From Progne subis subis (taxonomy: Eukaryota; Chordata; Aves; Passeriformes; Hirundinidae), in contig JAKJHU010000030.1 in assembly GCA_022316685.1 (NCBI GenBank), positions 11,731,360-11,795,359 of the forward strand: DNA of 64,000 nt, read 5' to 3'. The notes under the pieces are model-generated. The model saw only the letters and a program-made list of their open reading frames with translations. It did not search any database and was not told the origin of the DNA. Below, piece by piece: positions 12,166 to 24,894 of the stretch. The position numbers were made by a program, and so were the translations under genes. Position 1 is the stretch's first letter. Each line of letters opens with the position of its first letter.

Positions 12166-12752
12166 TGCAAAACCAGTGCACGTGGTCAAGATCATTATTC
12201 CCTGCTCTGCTCCCTGGGGCAATGCAGTTCTTTCCCTAAAGGACAATGCAACTCTTGGCAAGCAAAGACTTTCTGGGGACAGAAATGATCCACAATTTAA
12301 AACAAACAACAACAAAAAAAAATCTTCCAATAACATAAAGACCATGACAAGTGTAACCACCTCCTGTTTCAAACGCAAGCCTCAGGTCTTTGTCCTGCCT
12401 TTTCTCCCATAAATATGAAGAGATATCTATGAAAAAAAACACATCTTAAAAATCTGATTAAATCCAGGCTGTGGTGCCTTGTCTGAACGCAGAGTGAGTG
12501 CTTTGTGTTGCAGATCTATCTGAGCAGGCCTGGTAGTGCTAATAGCAATAGCAAAACCAAAATCAGACTGGTCAACTGGAAACTTTGACAAATGGCAACC
12601 CCAAACCCTCAACTGTATATATACGTCTTCCTATAAGAAAAGGATGAAAGAACCAAATAATTTCAATGATGCATAGTCATATAACAGTGTACAGTTGGCA
12701 GACATTCAGTTGCAGTAGCAATGGCTGTGGTATAAAGTTAATATAAAGGAGT

Positions 12753-12830
12753 ACTTTACAGATGAGGTAACTAAGCTACAGACAGATCAAGCTGTCACTT
12801 GTTCCTGTAGAATTTGAATCCACCTTCTCA
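12753..12830 (+). repeat. MIR-like ancient SINE fragment
   Basis: The segment 'tttacagatgaggtaact' is followed by a decayed 'aagctgtcacttg' block and 'agaatttgaatccac', the same motif order as MIR/CORE-SINE elements (acagatgaggaaact, then tgacttg, then ggattcgaaccca). Confidence 0.5.
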
Positions 12831-15800
12831 GTTAAAACATCCCTTTGCTGTATGCCATCCAAAGCACAGCAAAAGATGGTTGAGTGGCTACAGGATTCCC
12901 CAGTGAATGCAGTAGAGAAGGGGAAATTCTGGGGGAAAAGGGAATATTTTACCCCTTCAATGGCCACAGATGAAATAAACCCAAAATACTGAATGCACTG
13001 ACATGAGCTTCTGCTGCCCTTTGATTTTAGGATGCTCAGAATTAAAGACCTTTTTCTGTTTGCAAATACTGTGTAAGTTTTCTTTATGAACAACTGTATT
13101 TTTTCTTTAAAAAAAAAAAAAATACTTTTTACTGAAGAAAGGGAAAGGAAACTGAAAACTCCTTAGTTTGTATTTGAACCAGACACAGAAATGAGATTCA
13201 GAGTTTTGAAATGGACGAAATAAAAGCAGGCTTTACTGTTTTTCCTGTCCTCTACAGTGAAAATGTGCACTCTGCATTCAGTTATTGCACCCCGTCCCCT
13301 CCAGTAGTCCTTTATTTAGAACATGTAAAGATATTATCGAATAAACTTAAAGTTCCTTAGGACACAAATTTAAAAGTAGATCTCTCAAAAGCTGTATCTT
13401 TTGTAGTTATGGCAGGGCCTTTATTAGAAACTAAACATTGGTAAAATCAATTAAGTTCACTTTATGTCCTTACATTCCTCACTGTATTTTTTTAAATTTT
13501 AATTAAGAAACCACTTCCCAACTGCAGACCAGCAAAATATTTGGGGGCTATAATTAACAAATTGAAAGCAATTTTTTTTTAATATTAAAAACGTGTTTAG
13601 TTAAAATGTAAGAGGAGGTTTTCCAGATTGCCTGAGCAGATGCATACCTGCCCAGTCCCCAGGGCTGGCTGCACCTGCAGGAGTCTCTGCTCCCTTCCCA
13701 CTGCAGCAAGTGCAGCTTGTGGTCCCCAGGAGAGGGCAAGAGCTCTGTGAAGCTGAGCCAACACTGCTGTGGTCACATTGTGCCCAGGCTGGAAATTGTT
13801 TGCATTCTCTGCAGCTTTTTCATGGCACAGAACCATCCACCTTTACATATTGGCAGTGTGGTATGGTTTTAACTCTTCTCCATTTTTGAAGATATCTGAG
13901 GCAATAAGACACTTCAGTAGTCCAATATTTTCACTCTAAATGCAGTGCTATAACACAGGAAATATACCACCATCCTGACAGTGATGTTCTTTTAACAAAT
14001 TCTATTTTAATGGAATACATGGATTAAAAATTAAGTCTATAAATTAACCTAGGAGCTGGATGTGACCACGTTATTGCTGGAGGAGAGCACCACATTTAAC
14101 AATATTGTACAAAGAGGAACTGACAAGGCTGTGCCAGGTCATATAACATGATTATCATCAGTTATGAGCTAATGACAAGAATAGAAATGAGACACAATTT
14201 AATGAAATAATACTTTCCAGCTTTCCTTGGTCAAACACAGATTTGCCAGGTCATCTGTATACCCCAAATAGCCGCATCCTCTCAAGTAAAAATGATTCTT
14301 AACTCTTCTTCATATTGGCTATGCAATCCCCACTCTGCCCTCTCACTCTTCCTTGAACAGTTTTCCAGTTTGGGTATCTACTTCTTCCTCTCTTTTTTTA
14401 CCTTCTGGTAACATGTAGTCAAAAATATGAGTCTATCAATGAGGTGCTGTTAACTTTCTTACAGATCTTCACTTTCTGTTTCCTCTCTCTCCTTCCTAAC
14501 TCTTTTACTTTTGTTTGATTTTGTTTTATTTTGACTCAGTGTGATTCCTTTGGTGAAGCCAGTGAACAGAATGGCACCCCAAAACATGTTTATTGAGCCC
14601 ACCAGAAAGGAAAGGCCAACACCACTGGCTTTGGCTGTGTGTACAAGGCTTCATTTCCACTGCACTTACGTGCAAACCAGATAATTCACTGTATATTCAC
14701 CACCAGTTGTAGTTTGTTAATCTATGCTTTGACAATGCTTTGCATGACTAGAAGGATTCATTTAGAGAACAGCACCACATGAGATGGTGACCCATTTCAC
14801 ACCAAAAATAATGGATGGCTTAATACCCTAAATTAAAATCAAAAGACACAAGCTGCACAGGGATTATCCACATTCTTCATTGCATACTTACCATTAATAA
14901 AAACAGTCAATTCACCTCAGCACAGAGACTCTAAGAATGGGGAAAATTTAATACATTGGTGAGATATCGGTAGTTTTATGGCTTGAAATAATAAATACAA
15001 CTTTTCTGCAAAATTGTTGTAGAGAATGTCTCTTACCTTTCTTCACTGAAGAAGCCTGTGAATTTTCTGAAGAAAGTTCATACATTGTCTACTGCAAAAG
15101 ACTAAATGGTAAAAATACAAATATAACTTAGAGTAAATTTTGATTGTTTGCTCACTACCCACTTAGATATTTTACAGATGGTCTTTATGTGTATAAAAGT
15201 TACCACAGGACCAAAAGTTTAGAAAAATTCAGCAAGAATATTATTCTGGAAGTAGAACAAAAAATCATCACCTTGTTCCCAGAATACTGTTTGCTCTGTC
15301 ACAACTTTTTACAGTGAAGGGAAAAAAAAAAAAATGGCTTAAGTAATTTTGCCCCTGAACATGATATCAAACTGGTGAATCAGCCTTGGGTGCTCTGTGC
15401 CCCTGGCTGCAAATGAAAAGCTATTACCAAGGAGCTGACATTGGCACAGTAGGTGTTCCCACTGAATCCTGGAGGTCAAAGAGAGTGAATGCTACTCTTA
15501 TTCACTCAAAAACCTCTAAAGCATTGCCTTATATAGCAAGTTATATGTCCTGAGGGCTCATGTGAGATACTGTGCTTTAGTTCTGCGAAGAATGTATACT
15601 TCAGCATCATTAACTAATCTGATTTATAATGAAAATTAATTATTAGGGTCATTAGACTAAATGGCTTCTATCATCTGCAAAAACATAATTGGTACAGAAA
15701 ATTGTTTCATAGCTAGGGAACAATCAATCAACATGGGCTGAACATTCCCGTGTATTTTTTTCCTCTCTGTTCTCTCACACAGTGAAAATCCAAATACAGA

Positions 15801-16682
15801 GTGGGCATCTGGGATGCAAGGCAGCTCCTCCCACAATGAGTGATGAGCTGAGGCAGACCCATCCCAGAGAAATGAGAAGCTCAGAAAGAATGGAGGAAGG
15901 GTGACATGGGGCTTGAGTGGCTAAAACCATGTTCCAAACTCCTGCAGCCATTACCACCTTGGCCAATGTCAGCAAGGAAGTGACTACTCAGCAGTTCTCT
16001 CAGGAAATCTGCATCAGATACATACAGCACACTGTTTATACTGGTTTATACACACTGGTATGTAATGAAGGAGAGCTCAAATATTACTAATTTTATTATT
16101 ATTAAGGGAGCTCAAGTGCAAAGAAATGTGTTCCTCCTTCCATTCCTCCCTTTGAAACCAAAATACTTGATAGAACAATAACAATGCAACACAAAAAGAA
16201 AATTTTCTTCTTTCCAATCTCCATCTGTCTCTCAGAAGCATGAAATTAATGCTATAGTTAATTTGAATTTCCTATGTTGTTTGGTTGGTTGCCTCCAGTT
16301 CACAAATATATCATAAGCAGAGGTGGGAATTTTCCAAACCACATCTGACAATAGAACAAAGCTTGAATGAATCATTTGAAAAACTTATGATTAACCCATC
16401 TTTCAACTTAAATCTTCCAAGAAGATAATGTCTTTATTCAGCAATGATTACTGCAAAAAAAGAGGTACCTTTCTCATTTAGAACCCTGTAAAAAGCAGAG
16501 AAATAGAAAAGCAACATGGAGGAAGCAAAAAAGGTTTTAAATGGTTTGGGCACTCCTTTAGAAGTTTGTATTTGTCTTATTTTAAAACTTTTCTACCAAA
16601 AAAATTTAGTTTATTTATCATCTAAACCCACTAAGCTAATTTATTTTAGGCAATTTAGCAAAAACATTATTAATTTTAAAAT

Positions 16683-16746
16683 ATACACACACACACACAT
16701 TGTATGCCTTTTTTTTTTTTTTTTTTTTTTGGTAGGTAGGTAGGTA
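16683..16746 (+). repeat. Compound microsatellite: (CA)n, poly(T), (GGTA)4
   Basis: A CA array (about 16684-16699) is followed after a short unique spacer by 22 T (16709-16730) and then four GGTA units (16731-16746). Three simple repeats in 64 bp make this a likely length-variable site. Confidence 0.9.
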
Positions 16747-17703
16747 AGCAAAACCAACCAGATTTTATTTATATTACTTATACTAATATGAACCATTCTT
16801 CAAACTCTTTAGAATCTGCCTGCCAAGGACTTCACAACTTTTTCAACTGTGTTAGGCTGAAAACAGTTAAACTGATGCAATTCTTTGTGTTTTGAATGGC
16901 TTCAGAAACAGAGAATGCTGAGAGGTTGTTTTGTTGGATAAAGAGATTGCTTGCCCTAATCTTCTCCATCCCCCAATCTGTTCTTTAAACCCATTCCAGA
17001 TGATCTGGAATATTCAGAACCATAAATGTATTGAGTCTGGAAATTTGGAAGGAGAAAGTATTGAAACCAGAAAACCTGACTTCCTTAAGGAAGAATACAA
17101 GAACATGTGACTTCTTGCCAAAGGGTTTGTCCTGGGTTCTGTATTCAGCTTCTGGAACATTATTTGCTATAAACCCGGTTTTTTTTCATCAGAAGATAAG
17201 CTATTGTTCTTTGTATAGTCCCATACCAGAAGAACAATTAGTATTTTAAGGAAGGGATTTACCCCACAGGACCCTGTAGCATAGTCACAGAACTTTCACA
17301 TCTATATGGATCTTGTTTCACTTTGTCAATCAAGATAACTAAACTTAAATCTATCAAAGATGTTTATTCTTGAATGTTGAGGCATATTTGCACAGAATTT
17401 ACAGCAGCAATAATGCAGTGTTGAATGTGACTGTCTCCTTGAGAGGACTGCAGGAGTATTTCAAAGATATTTATGCAATACTTGCTGTTCTTATTTTGTC
17501 ACTGGAAAAACATTCAAAGCAGTATGGCTGAGTGGTTAATAAGACTACAGACCAAAGGACACTGAATAAGACCACAGGAGGAAACTGTAAAACCTGGTTT
17601 TAGGCTCCTGTCATGCTCTGAAAATTAACCTTTGCCTCTTCTTCAAGCCCACAAAGTACCATTTTTCTACACTGCTGAACAGCCGTGAGGCAGCCCAGTC
17701 ATA

Positions 17704-17785
17704 GGCAAAGTGATTCATCCAATGTTTCTTACCAGGGAACTCCTCAGTGGCAAGAGCTGGAATCCAAAATGATGGACATCTAACT
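17704..17785 (+). repeat. MIR-like ancient SINE fragment
   Basis: The order 'caaagtgattcatccaa', then 'accagggaactcctcagtgg', then 'caagagctggaatcc' matches the MIR core (agtgacttgcccaag, then cagctagtcagtggca, then gagctgggattcga) at many positions. Confidence 0.45.
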
Positions 17786-18008
17786 TCCCAACGCATCTCC
17801 TTCTTTTTCTGAGGTTATAAACACAATTTCTTCCACCACTGTAAACAAAATCCCATGTGGTATTTCTGTCTTCTACAGTATGTAATTTTGAAATGATTCA
17901 ATACTAAACAGTACCTCTCTCAGTTGCTGTAACCTACCAAAACATAACTGCCTATGTTAAGGTTCAAACAATCATGAGCAACACAGATGATCTATTTTTT
18001 TTTTTTTT

Positions 18009-18110
18009 CATTTTACCACTGAAGAAATGAGTTTTGATTTAAAAACATCAGTGATCTGCTGAAAATCCCAGGTTTGGCTGTAGATAATGGCAGGTTTTCA
18101 GTGAAATGCC
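18009..18110 (+). repeat. MIR-like ancient SINE fragment (weak)
   Basis: 'cattttaccactgaagaaatga' followed by 'cagtgatctgctgaaaatccc' resembles the MIR order of motifs, but with heavy decay. Judged by eye. Confidence 0.3.
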
Positions 18111-19835
18111 ACACTATTACGCCACAGACAACTGTGTCTAGTAAGTTATTGTCAATCAGGGAAAAAAGAAAACCGTTCCAGATTATTTTCAAGGAAAAAA
18201 AATAAAATATATATTTTGGCCTGACCTGGCTATGTATGTCAAAACATGTTTCAATAGCACTGGATCCTGCCTTTGACTGAAATGTTTTCCGTTAACACTA
18301 TAAATCATCACACTGCTATTAATATTGGAGAGGTGGGTAGGTAGCCAAGATAAACACACCGTGTGGCAGAAGACAGGGTGGACTATTTGAAGAATGATGG
18401 GGGACAAGCAGCTGTCACAAAATTCTTGTGTTCACTGTGCTATAATCAAAATCACTGAATAGATGGGATGTATTGGGAAAAAAGCATTCATATATTCTTT
18501 CCCAGCCTGCAGCATTCTTATGTGCATAAATTCTACAGACCTGTCGTGTTTTCTCCTCTTTATGCTGCTTTTATGGATTCATGCACATAGGGGAGAAAGG
18601 TTTTATGGAGCCAATAAAAAATGTGAATGTGTAGGTATATAAACATGTAGAGTGGCTTATAATGATTTACAAACTATACAAACTAAGAAGAAAAGAAAGA
18701 AAAGGCAATAAGAGAATTATTCTAATAGCTTTTATGAATGTGCCTCTTCCACTGTTGTTGCCTACAGCTAACAGTAGCTGAACAATGAAGACTCATTGGA
18801 AGACTGACTGAAACTCAGTTTGCCCTGTGCAGGTATGTCTGGTCCTTTCTTTGCAGGCAAAACCTCTGGGAGAGATGATGAGTTACAAGCAGCAAAAACA
18901 GAAAGGCAACAGCCCTGCAGATGAATGGGACAAAACTCAGATAAAATTGAGCTTAGTACAAAAAAGCAGAAGCACAACACTTTCATTAAAATTGCAGGGG
19001 AAGCAAGTAACAATAAAAATGACATATTTATGTTGTAATAGGTGAAGCACAGTTTCTGTTTGGTCTGACCAGAAATGGGCATTTTTAATGCAACTTCCAT
19101 TTATGTATCATCCACACAACTGCTCACTATGCTGTGTTCATTTGCTGTTGCACAGATCCAGTGAAGGCAGTCGGAAGAGGAGCTACATTTGAAGACTGGT
19201 AGGTAGAGAATCTCTGGGAAAGGAATTAACACAAATATCAGAACTTCCTGCTGTCAACACACAGAACAGACTCAGCTCATGCTTGGAGTCTCAGGATAAG
19301 CTGACCTAGCTGACATTTGGTCACTTACCTCCTTTTATTTATCAGCTGAGCAAATTTCATACAAAAATCATGGAGAGGCAATAAATATCGAGCATTGCAA
19401 ATTCTATTTCTACAGAATAAGTGCAGCATCCAATGGCTTTAATGCTCCACATAGGTATTGTCTCAGCTTGCCAACTTCAGAGTGGAACCACACTTTAAAT
19501 ATTCTGCAGACTGTAGTTAAGTGCTGTAGCATGTTAAACTTTCCAGTCTTACATATTTCAATTGATTCTTTGTTCTCCTCTTTCAGAACAGGTTAATGAA
19601 GCTAAAGGAAAGGAGAGGAGGATTGGCCATTCAATAAAACTGCAAGATATGGAAAATCCAACATTTCAGGAAATTGTAGGAGCAAGCAAATGCACCTACT
19701 CTTGTGAGACTAGTATTAATGGCTACTTATTCTTCTGTTCCTTCCCTAATTTAAGGATTTATAAGAACTACACACACAAATTAGGCATCATATCAGTTGC
19801 CTGAAGAAGAGATTACAATTTTTTTTTCTTCCAAA

Positions 19836-19935
19836 AAGAGAAACTAAGGCAGATAGATGTTAAATGACTTACCTAAGATTGCAGTAGGGTCCAAGCTACA
19901 CTTTACACTCCTGGAGTTCTAATCCCATTCATAAA
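19836..19935 (+). repeat. MIR-like ancient SINE fragment
   Basis: 'gagaaactaaggcagatag' is followed by 'gttaaatgacttacctaag', 'attgcagtagggtcc' and 'ggagttctaatccc'. This tracks the MIR/CORE-SINE pattern over about 90 bp and is one of the clearer copies in the window. Confidence 0.5.
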
Positions 19936-21087
19936 ATCCTGATCCCACAATCACTCCCCTTGCAAAGAAAAAGGGGGAAGTTGAGGAAGATTACTTCAAG
20001 TTAATCCTGCTACATTTTCAGGATCCTTGTGTTGGAGTGTCTCAGTGGATGTGCACCCAAATAGACAGGGAATCAAATATTTCTCTTTTCAATTAACTAT
20101 TACAAAGTTTCCCAGTTCCACACATATATAAAAAGTGTATTTTGAGCAGAAGCATTTAAAGGGATAACATAAAAGTCAGGAAGTAAAAACAGAACATCAA
20201 AGTCACAGTAATTAGCTCCACATGTCTAGCTGATAATTAGAGATGTCTTTTTTCTTTTTTAATAAAGAAAATGAAGACATCAGAGTGGATGCTACTTGAT
20301 TAAATAAGCTATGTAATTGGTATGTCCCCATAATCATCAAGTCAGGGCACATCCCTTAGCTCAGACCATGTGTGCATCCATGCAACATGCAGATTTTCTT
20401 CATTGTGGCAGTCCCCCTGTCCTCAACTCCTGTGCACAGAGGAAAGAAACGTTCATAAATAACCCTGCTCCATGAGTGTGTCTGGGAGAAAATTACTTGT
20501 AAATGTCAAGAATGGCTGATAATAACTGAAAAGGCAAGGTCAGAGGAGGAAACCATTCTCTGTGTGCATTCCAAGCTGGTTTGGGCACAGCATGATCAGT
20601 AGGTCACAATTTGGCACAACAGTTTCTATTTAACTCGAAGTTCCTCCCAAATATGCAAAATGAGCCTATGAGCTATGGGAGCTCAGCCTCTATCAGCAGA
20701 AGCCCTGCAACATTCTCTCTAAGTAAAATTAAATGTTTTTCTATATGCCTTCCAAAGAACCACTGCCAGTTTCCAAAAAGATTTTTAAAAAATCCAACAA
20801 GTTAGCAAATTACTGTAAAATATATTGAAAGGTATCTGTTGTAGTCAGGACTCTTACATGTCTTCCAATTAGAAGTACCACTTTTGCAAAGAAATCTATT
20901 CTCATTATCTCAACTCTACCACTGCTGCCTAAGCCCAGGCATTCCTCTCAATATTTACCTGCTCAATCTTCACTCACCACTACTGCTCACACACTCCATA
21001 ATATAGCAGTTACTTTAAGTTCAGCTGTAAATAATGCATGCCCATGCCTGCCATCTAAATCCTCTTAAGTTAGAAGTCATTTCCAGT

Positions 21088-21300
21088 CATAAAATCATAG
21101 AAATTAGAGGCAGAAAAGACCTATTAGGTCATTTAGACCAAAACCCCGTGCCAGTGCAGGATGGTTCCCTGCAGTACACGTTTCTACCGCTTTGTCCAGT
21201 CTCGTTTTAAATGTCCCTGGGGAGCACTTTAAATGTCTCCTAAGCAGTGTTGCTTCTGCTTCCCTCAGAAGGATTTTCCACAGTCAGAGAGCCATGCTTG
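21088..21300 (-). mobile_element. CR1 LINE 3' fragment, minus strand
   Basis: Reading the plus strand, CATAAAATCATAGAAATT is the reverse complement of the CR1 3' terminal 8-mer repeats (ATTCTATG type). It is followed by 'agacctattaggtcatttagacc', the usual CR1 3' UTR segment in reverse, and then a decayed stretch through 'tttgtccagtctcgttttaaatgtccc'. The copy is heavily 5'-truncated and diverged, and no reverse-transcriptase coding remains. CR1 is the dominant LINE of birds and reptiles. Confidence 0.85.
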
Positions 21301-21943
21301 ACAAGTGAGTCATGCTTGTTTGAAAGCACTGGTCCTGGTAAAGCTCTATGGCTTTAGCTTATGTCTTTTGATGCCTGATTAGCATTGTCTAAGGCATGTC
21401 AGCTCTGAAGGAAACGTGTATGAGGAGTTCAGTGTTTCTGCCACAGTTCTGTTCAATTAATTGGAAGCAATTTAGTGCTGGCAGTCTGGCAAACTTTGCA
21501 GCAGTTTCATTGCTTTGGGATGTTGCGAGACCACATCTGTTTCATCCTGCAACCTCTGTCAAATGTATCTTTACCTGTTTGGGTGCTACCTACTGCAGGA
21601 TGAGTGTACTATGATGAGAGCACTCTGACAGAGGCACTTGTATCATTGAGTAAAAAGGCTGAGTAAAAAGGTGTCAAGGGATGGCAAAAAGGTTGGTGTG
21701 CTGGGTACCAACTCATTCATAGTTTGGAGAAGGAAATTTTAAGGAGGAAAAGAGTAATATTCTTTTCTGAGAAATTTCTGGTACTTCAAGCACTGGCTTG
21801 GTGTTCAGATGAGAAATGCATAGGAATGGTCTTGGGCTCAACCTGCTACAGCATCTGGCCAGTTTTCTGAGGGTACAGACTGATGGCAGCCGAAGCATGT
21901 GTGAAATGTTTTGTTGGCTATCTAGCATAGAAGAAGCTTAGGG

Positions 21944-21971
21944 AAAAAAAAAAAAAAAAAAAAAAAAAAAA
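21944..21971 (+). repeat. Poly(A) tract, 28 bp
   Basis: Uninterrupted A run; no retrocopy body is recognised upstream. Confidence 0.95.
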
Positions 21972-22475
21972 GCACTCACATCATGAAACAGGATATGATG
22001 GGTTGGGAATGTGGTGTGGTGTGGGAGTAGGGTAGGAAAATCTCCTTTCAACAGAACTCACTTTGACCCAGACACACTCACTGTGAAACTGCTTTCAAGT
22101 AACACTGCTTCACCCAAAATCCAAATACAGAGTGAGACTCACTAATGTAGTAACAGAGCAGAGCAGTGAGAAAAGGCCACTCTCTGATAGAAGTAGATGT
22201 AGTTCAGTTTTGAAGTAAATAATTGTTTTGGATGTTGTCTAGAATCAGCTGAACTTCAAAAGCTGTGACAAGCACAACCAACAAACTGTTGTGCCTAACT
22301 TAACTAAGTCCTAAAAGTATCTTGTCTTCAATGTTTATCTTAAAGCCAGATAGCCTTGCCTAGAAGGTAGCACCATGTCTACACAGGAGAACAGAAAACT
22401 GCCTAGGAAACCAAGAACTGGTTCTCCATCATCAGCTGAGGAAACAAAAGAGAAGATCATATAAACAAGCAAGGG

Positions 22476-22538
<63 letters not shown>
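22476..22538 (+). repeat. Poly(A) tract, 63 bp
   Basis: This is the longest pure homopolymer in the window, bounded by GGG on the left and GGGG on the right. No polyadenylation signal plus gene body precedes it, so it is best called a mononucleotide microsatellite. Its length may be affected by sequencing error. Confidence 0.95.
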
Positions 22539-22541
<3 letters not shown>

Positions 22542-24109
22542 GAAGATAGCATTTATTCAGTGATGCCATTTATTCCAGTAAAAGTTTGTGCAAAAGCTGA
22601 TCTGCTTGCAAGCTTAATCCAGCAAAGACATATGCCTGAACTGTGCAGCTGCCTATTGACACCAATGCAGATGCCGGGGCATTCACGCTATCCCATTCCC
22701 TCTCCAGAACCGAGATTCCTCTGGCCTTTTGTACCCTCAGAAAACAACAACCCTCAGACAGAAATACTCAGAGAAATTACTTTCCAAATGAAGTTTGTAG
22801 GATTTATTATGGAAGAGCATGTTCATGCATGTGCACTTTTTGGGAGGGGGAGAAGAGCACATAAACGACAATTACATGGCTGATGATCACTAATTTTCTC
22901 AGGGCTGCTTGTACAGGATGGATGAGTTGTCAGCACTTCCTCAGCTATTTGCCACACTGTCCCTCAGCTCATGTCCAAACTAAAGAAATACATCTGTAAA
23001 ATATCATGTGACTCCTTTAAAGCCTAACCTGTACATTTCTGCACAAAGGCTCACTGTATTGTGAGAAATGATGCAAAATGTGATGACAGAAAACTTGTAA
23101 CTAGAAAGCAATTCCTCCATAAGATCTCCTGGGGAAGGAACGTTCCCGCAGCCCATGCTCTTCTACAGAAGCATTCATTTCATATCCTATGCTTCATGCC
23201 CCACTTCAACATAAAATTCCAACTGTGGTAGGTTGCCCCACTGTAAAAAAACAAATAAGTAAATAAAAGTTAAGCCAGCATATTTAAGCAAGTGCCAATG
23301 CACTTCAGCTACTCTGGTCCTGCCTCTTTTTCATTCCACATACACAGGCTGGAAGAAGGCAGATTGCTTGTAGGATGCAAAGAGTTCTGCACTAAAAGAA
23401 TCTACAAGCTCCTGCACCAGCTCAGGCAGATGTCTCCAGGTGCTGAAGTGGTAAGGACAGCAATGGAGGATTGGCAGAGTAACATGATGACTAGCTTTGC
23501 TGCAGATAAAGAGAGGCTGAGAGAGGCAAAACAGTGAACAGAGGATGGATTGAGGTAGGGTGAGAAAGCTGTGCATGACCTGGCCCTGAATTTCCTCTGA
23601 ATTCTCTACCAACAGGAGCAAGCTGATATGATGATGTCTGTGACCACAGCAGCTATCAGACACCTCAGTCAGCATCAGCAGCACTAAAAGCCTGGAGGAG
23701 AAGGCTGGGAAAGAGCTATCCTGAAAATCCACTTCCAAGTTGTACAAGAATGAAACAGTATCCATTATTTCATACTAAAGCTCTGTGTTCACCTGGAAAG
23801 TGCTTTTCCATCCAGAGGCTGAGCCCTGCACCAACCTCTCACACAGACAGGAACTCCATATATTTGTGGTCATGAGCTTTTCCACCACCTACGAGCCCAA
23901 CTAATGTGGCGCATCCCACTGACAGCTCAGGAGGTGCTGCAAACTGCAAATGAGGTTATCTCACACGAGGTATTCCTGCCCACCCCACAGCACCACTGGC
24001 CAGCAGTAGGCTGAGCAATGAGAGGAACAGAAGTGACACTCTGTGACAAACCACAGAAGGAAAGTGAAAAAGGGAGTAGGTCCTCTCTACAGTCTTTCTA
24101 GTTGAGTAC

Positions 24110-24151
24110 ACAGATAAGGGCTTCTTGAAAACAGATAAGGGTTTCTTGAAA
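24110..24151 (+). repeat. 21-bp tandem duplication, two copies
   Basis: The unit ACAGATAAGGGCTTCTTGAA plus one A occupies 24110-24130 and is repeated at 24131-24151 with one C-to-T difference. It is a recent local duplication. Confidence 0.9.
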
Positions 24152-24847
24152 TCTTCCTGCTCATGGGTCTATTCCTCTTAGGCCTTAATAGAGATATAGT
24201 TTGGTTAACCTTCTCTTTGGTTAATGGAAATAAAACTAATGGATAAAAATCTCTCTCAGGAATATACATACAAGAATGTGGTTGTAAAGATGCCCTCAGT
24301 GCAGCCACCCAAGCTCTGACTGGCAGCTGCTCAAAAACCATAATTTCTGGAATACAAAATACTAAGTAACACCATATTTCTTAGCTCATGTCCCACCACA
24401 GTTTCATTTCAGCACAGCAAAACCTCATTAATTCGCACTTTGCTTATCCACACACCTTATAATTCACACGTAAAAACAGCAGTCAGCAAAGATTTAGCAA
24501 CAATGTGCTTTATTGAGGTCTCATGTTGCTGAGATTTCATTATTCCTGCAAAATACGCTACCGTTCATTCACTAGTACAGTGAGATTTCAACATCGCCAT
24601 AAATATCTCAACCTAGAGATAGGTTCACACTAGCAAAGTTTACCTCCAAAGTCCACAACTAGGAAATGCCAAAGTTTTAAGTTGAAGGCTAAATAGTTGT
24701 GCATAAAGGCAAAATGAAAATAGTTTATGATCACAGCTTGTGGTGTTTCCTGCATTATTGTATTTCCTTGCCTTTTTTAAAAGCACCTTTTCATAGGTTA
24801 TACTAAGAAATGGATTCTTACTTTCATCCAGAGAAACTTGTATCACA

Positions 24848-24894
24848 GAATACAAGAATACAAGAATACAAGAATACAAGAATACAAGAATACA
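24848..24894 (+). repeat. 8-bp tandem array (GAATACAA)n, about six copies
   Basis: Five exact GAATACAA units (24848-24887) and one partial unit are preceded by CACA. The length and A/T pattern recall the 8-bp terminal repeats of CR1 (CATAGAAT in reverse), but no CR1 3' UTR follows, so it is called a microsatellite. Confidence 0.9.

Larger units (their letters stand above)
12166..21087. other. Mostly unique non-coding DNA, no gene seen
   Basis: There is no coding region or RNA gene I can support. Open frames reach at most about 110 codons and look random. The stretch holds MIR-like remnants near 12.75, 17.70, 18.01 and 19.84 kb, a (CA)n/poly(T)/(GGTA)n cluster near 16.7 kb and short A runs. 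The rest shows no repeat or motif to my eye. Confidence 0.75.

Noticed and set aside
22476..22538. 63-bp poly(A) as the tail of a processed pseudogene
   Set aside because: No coding-like body, polyadenylation signal or flanking target duplication is visible, and such retrocopies are rare in birds.
24848..24894. Short regular array as a CRISPR-like array
   Set aside because: The units are contiguous 8-mers without spacers, and the DNA is vertebrate.
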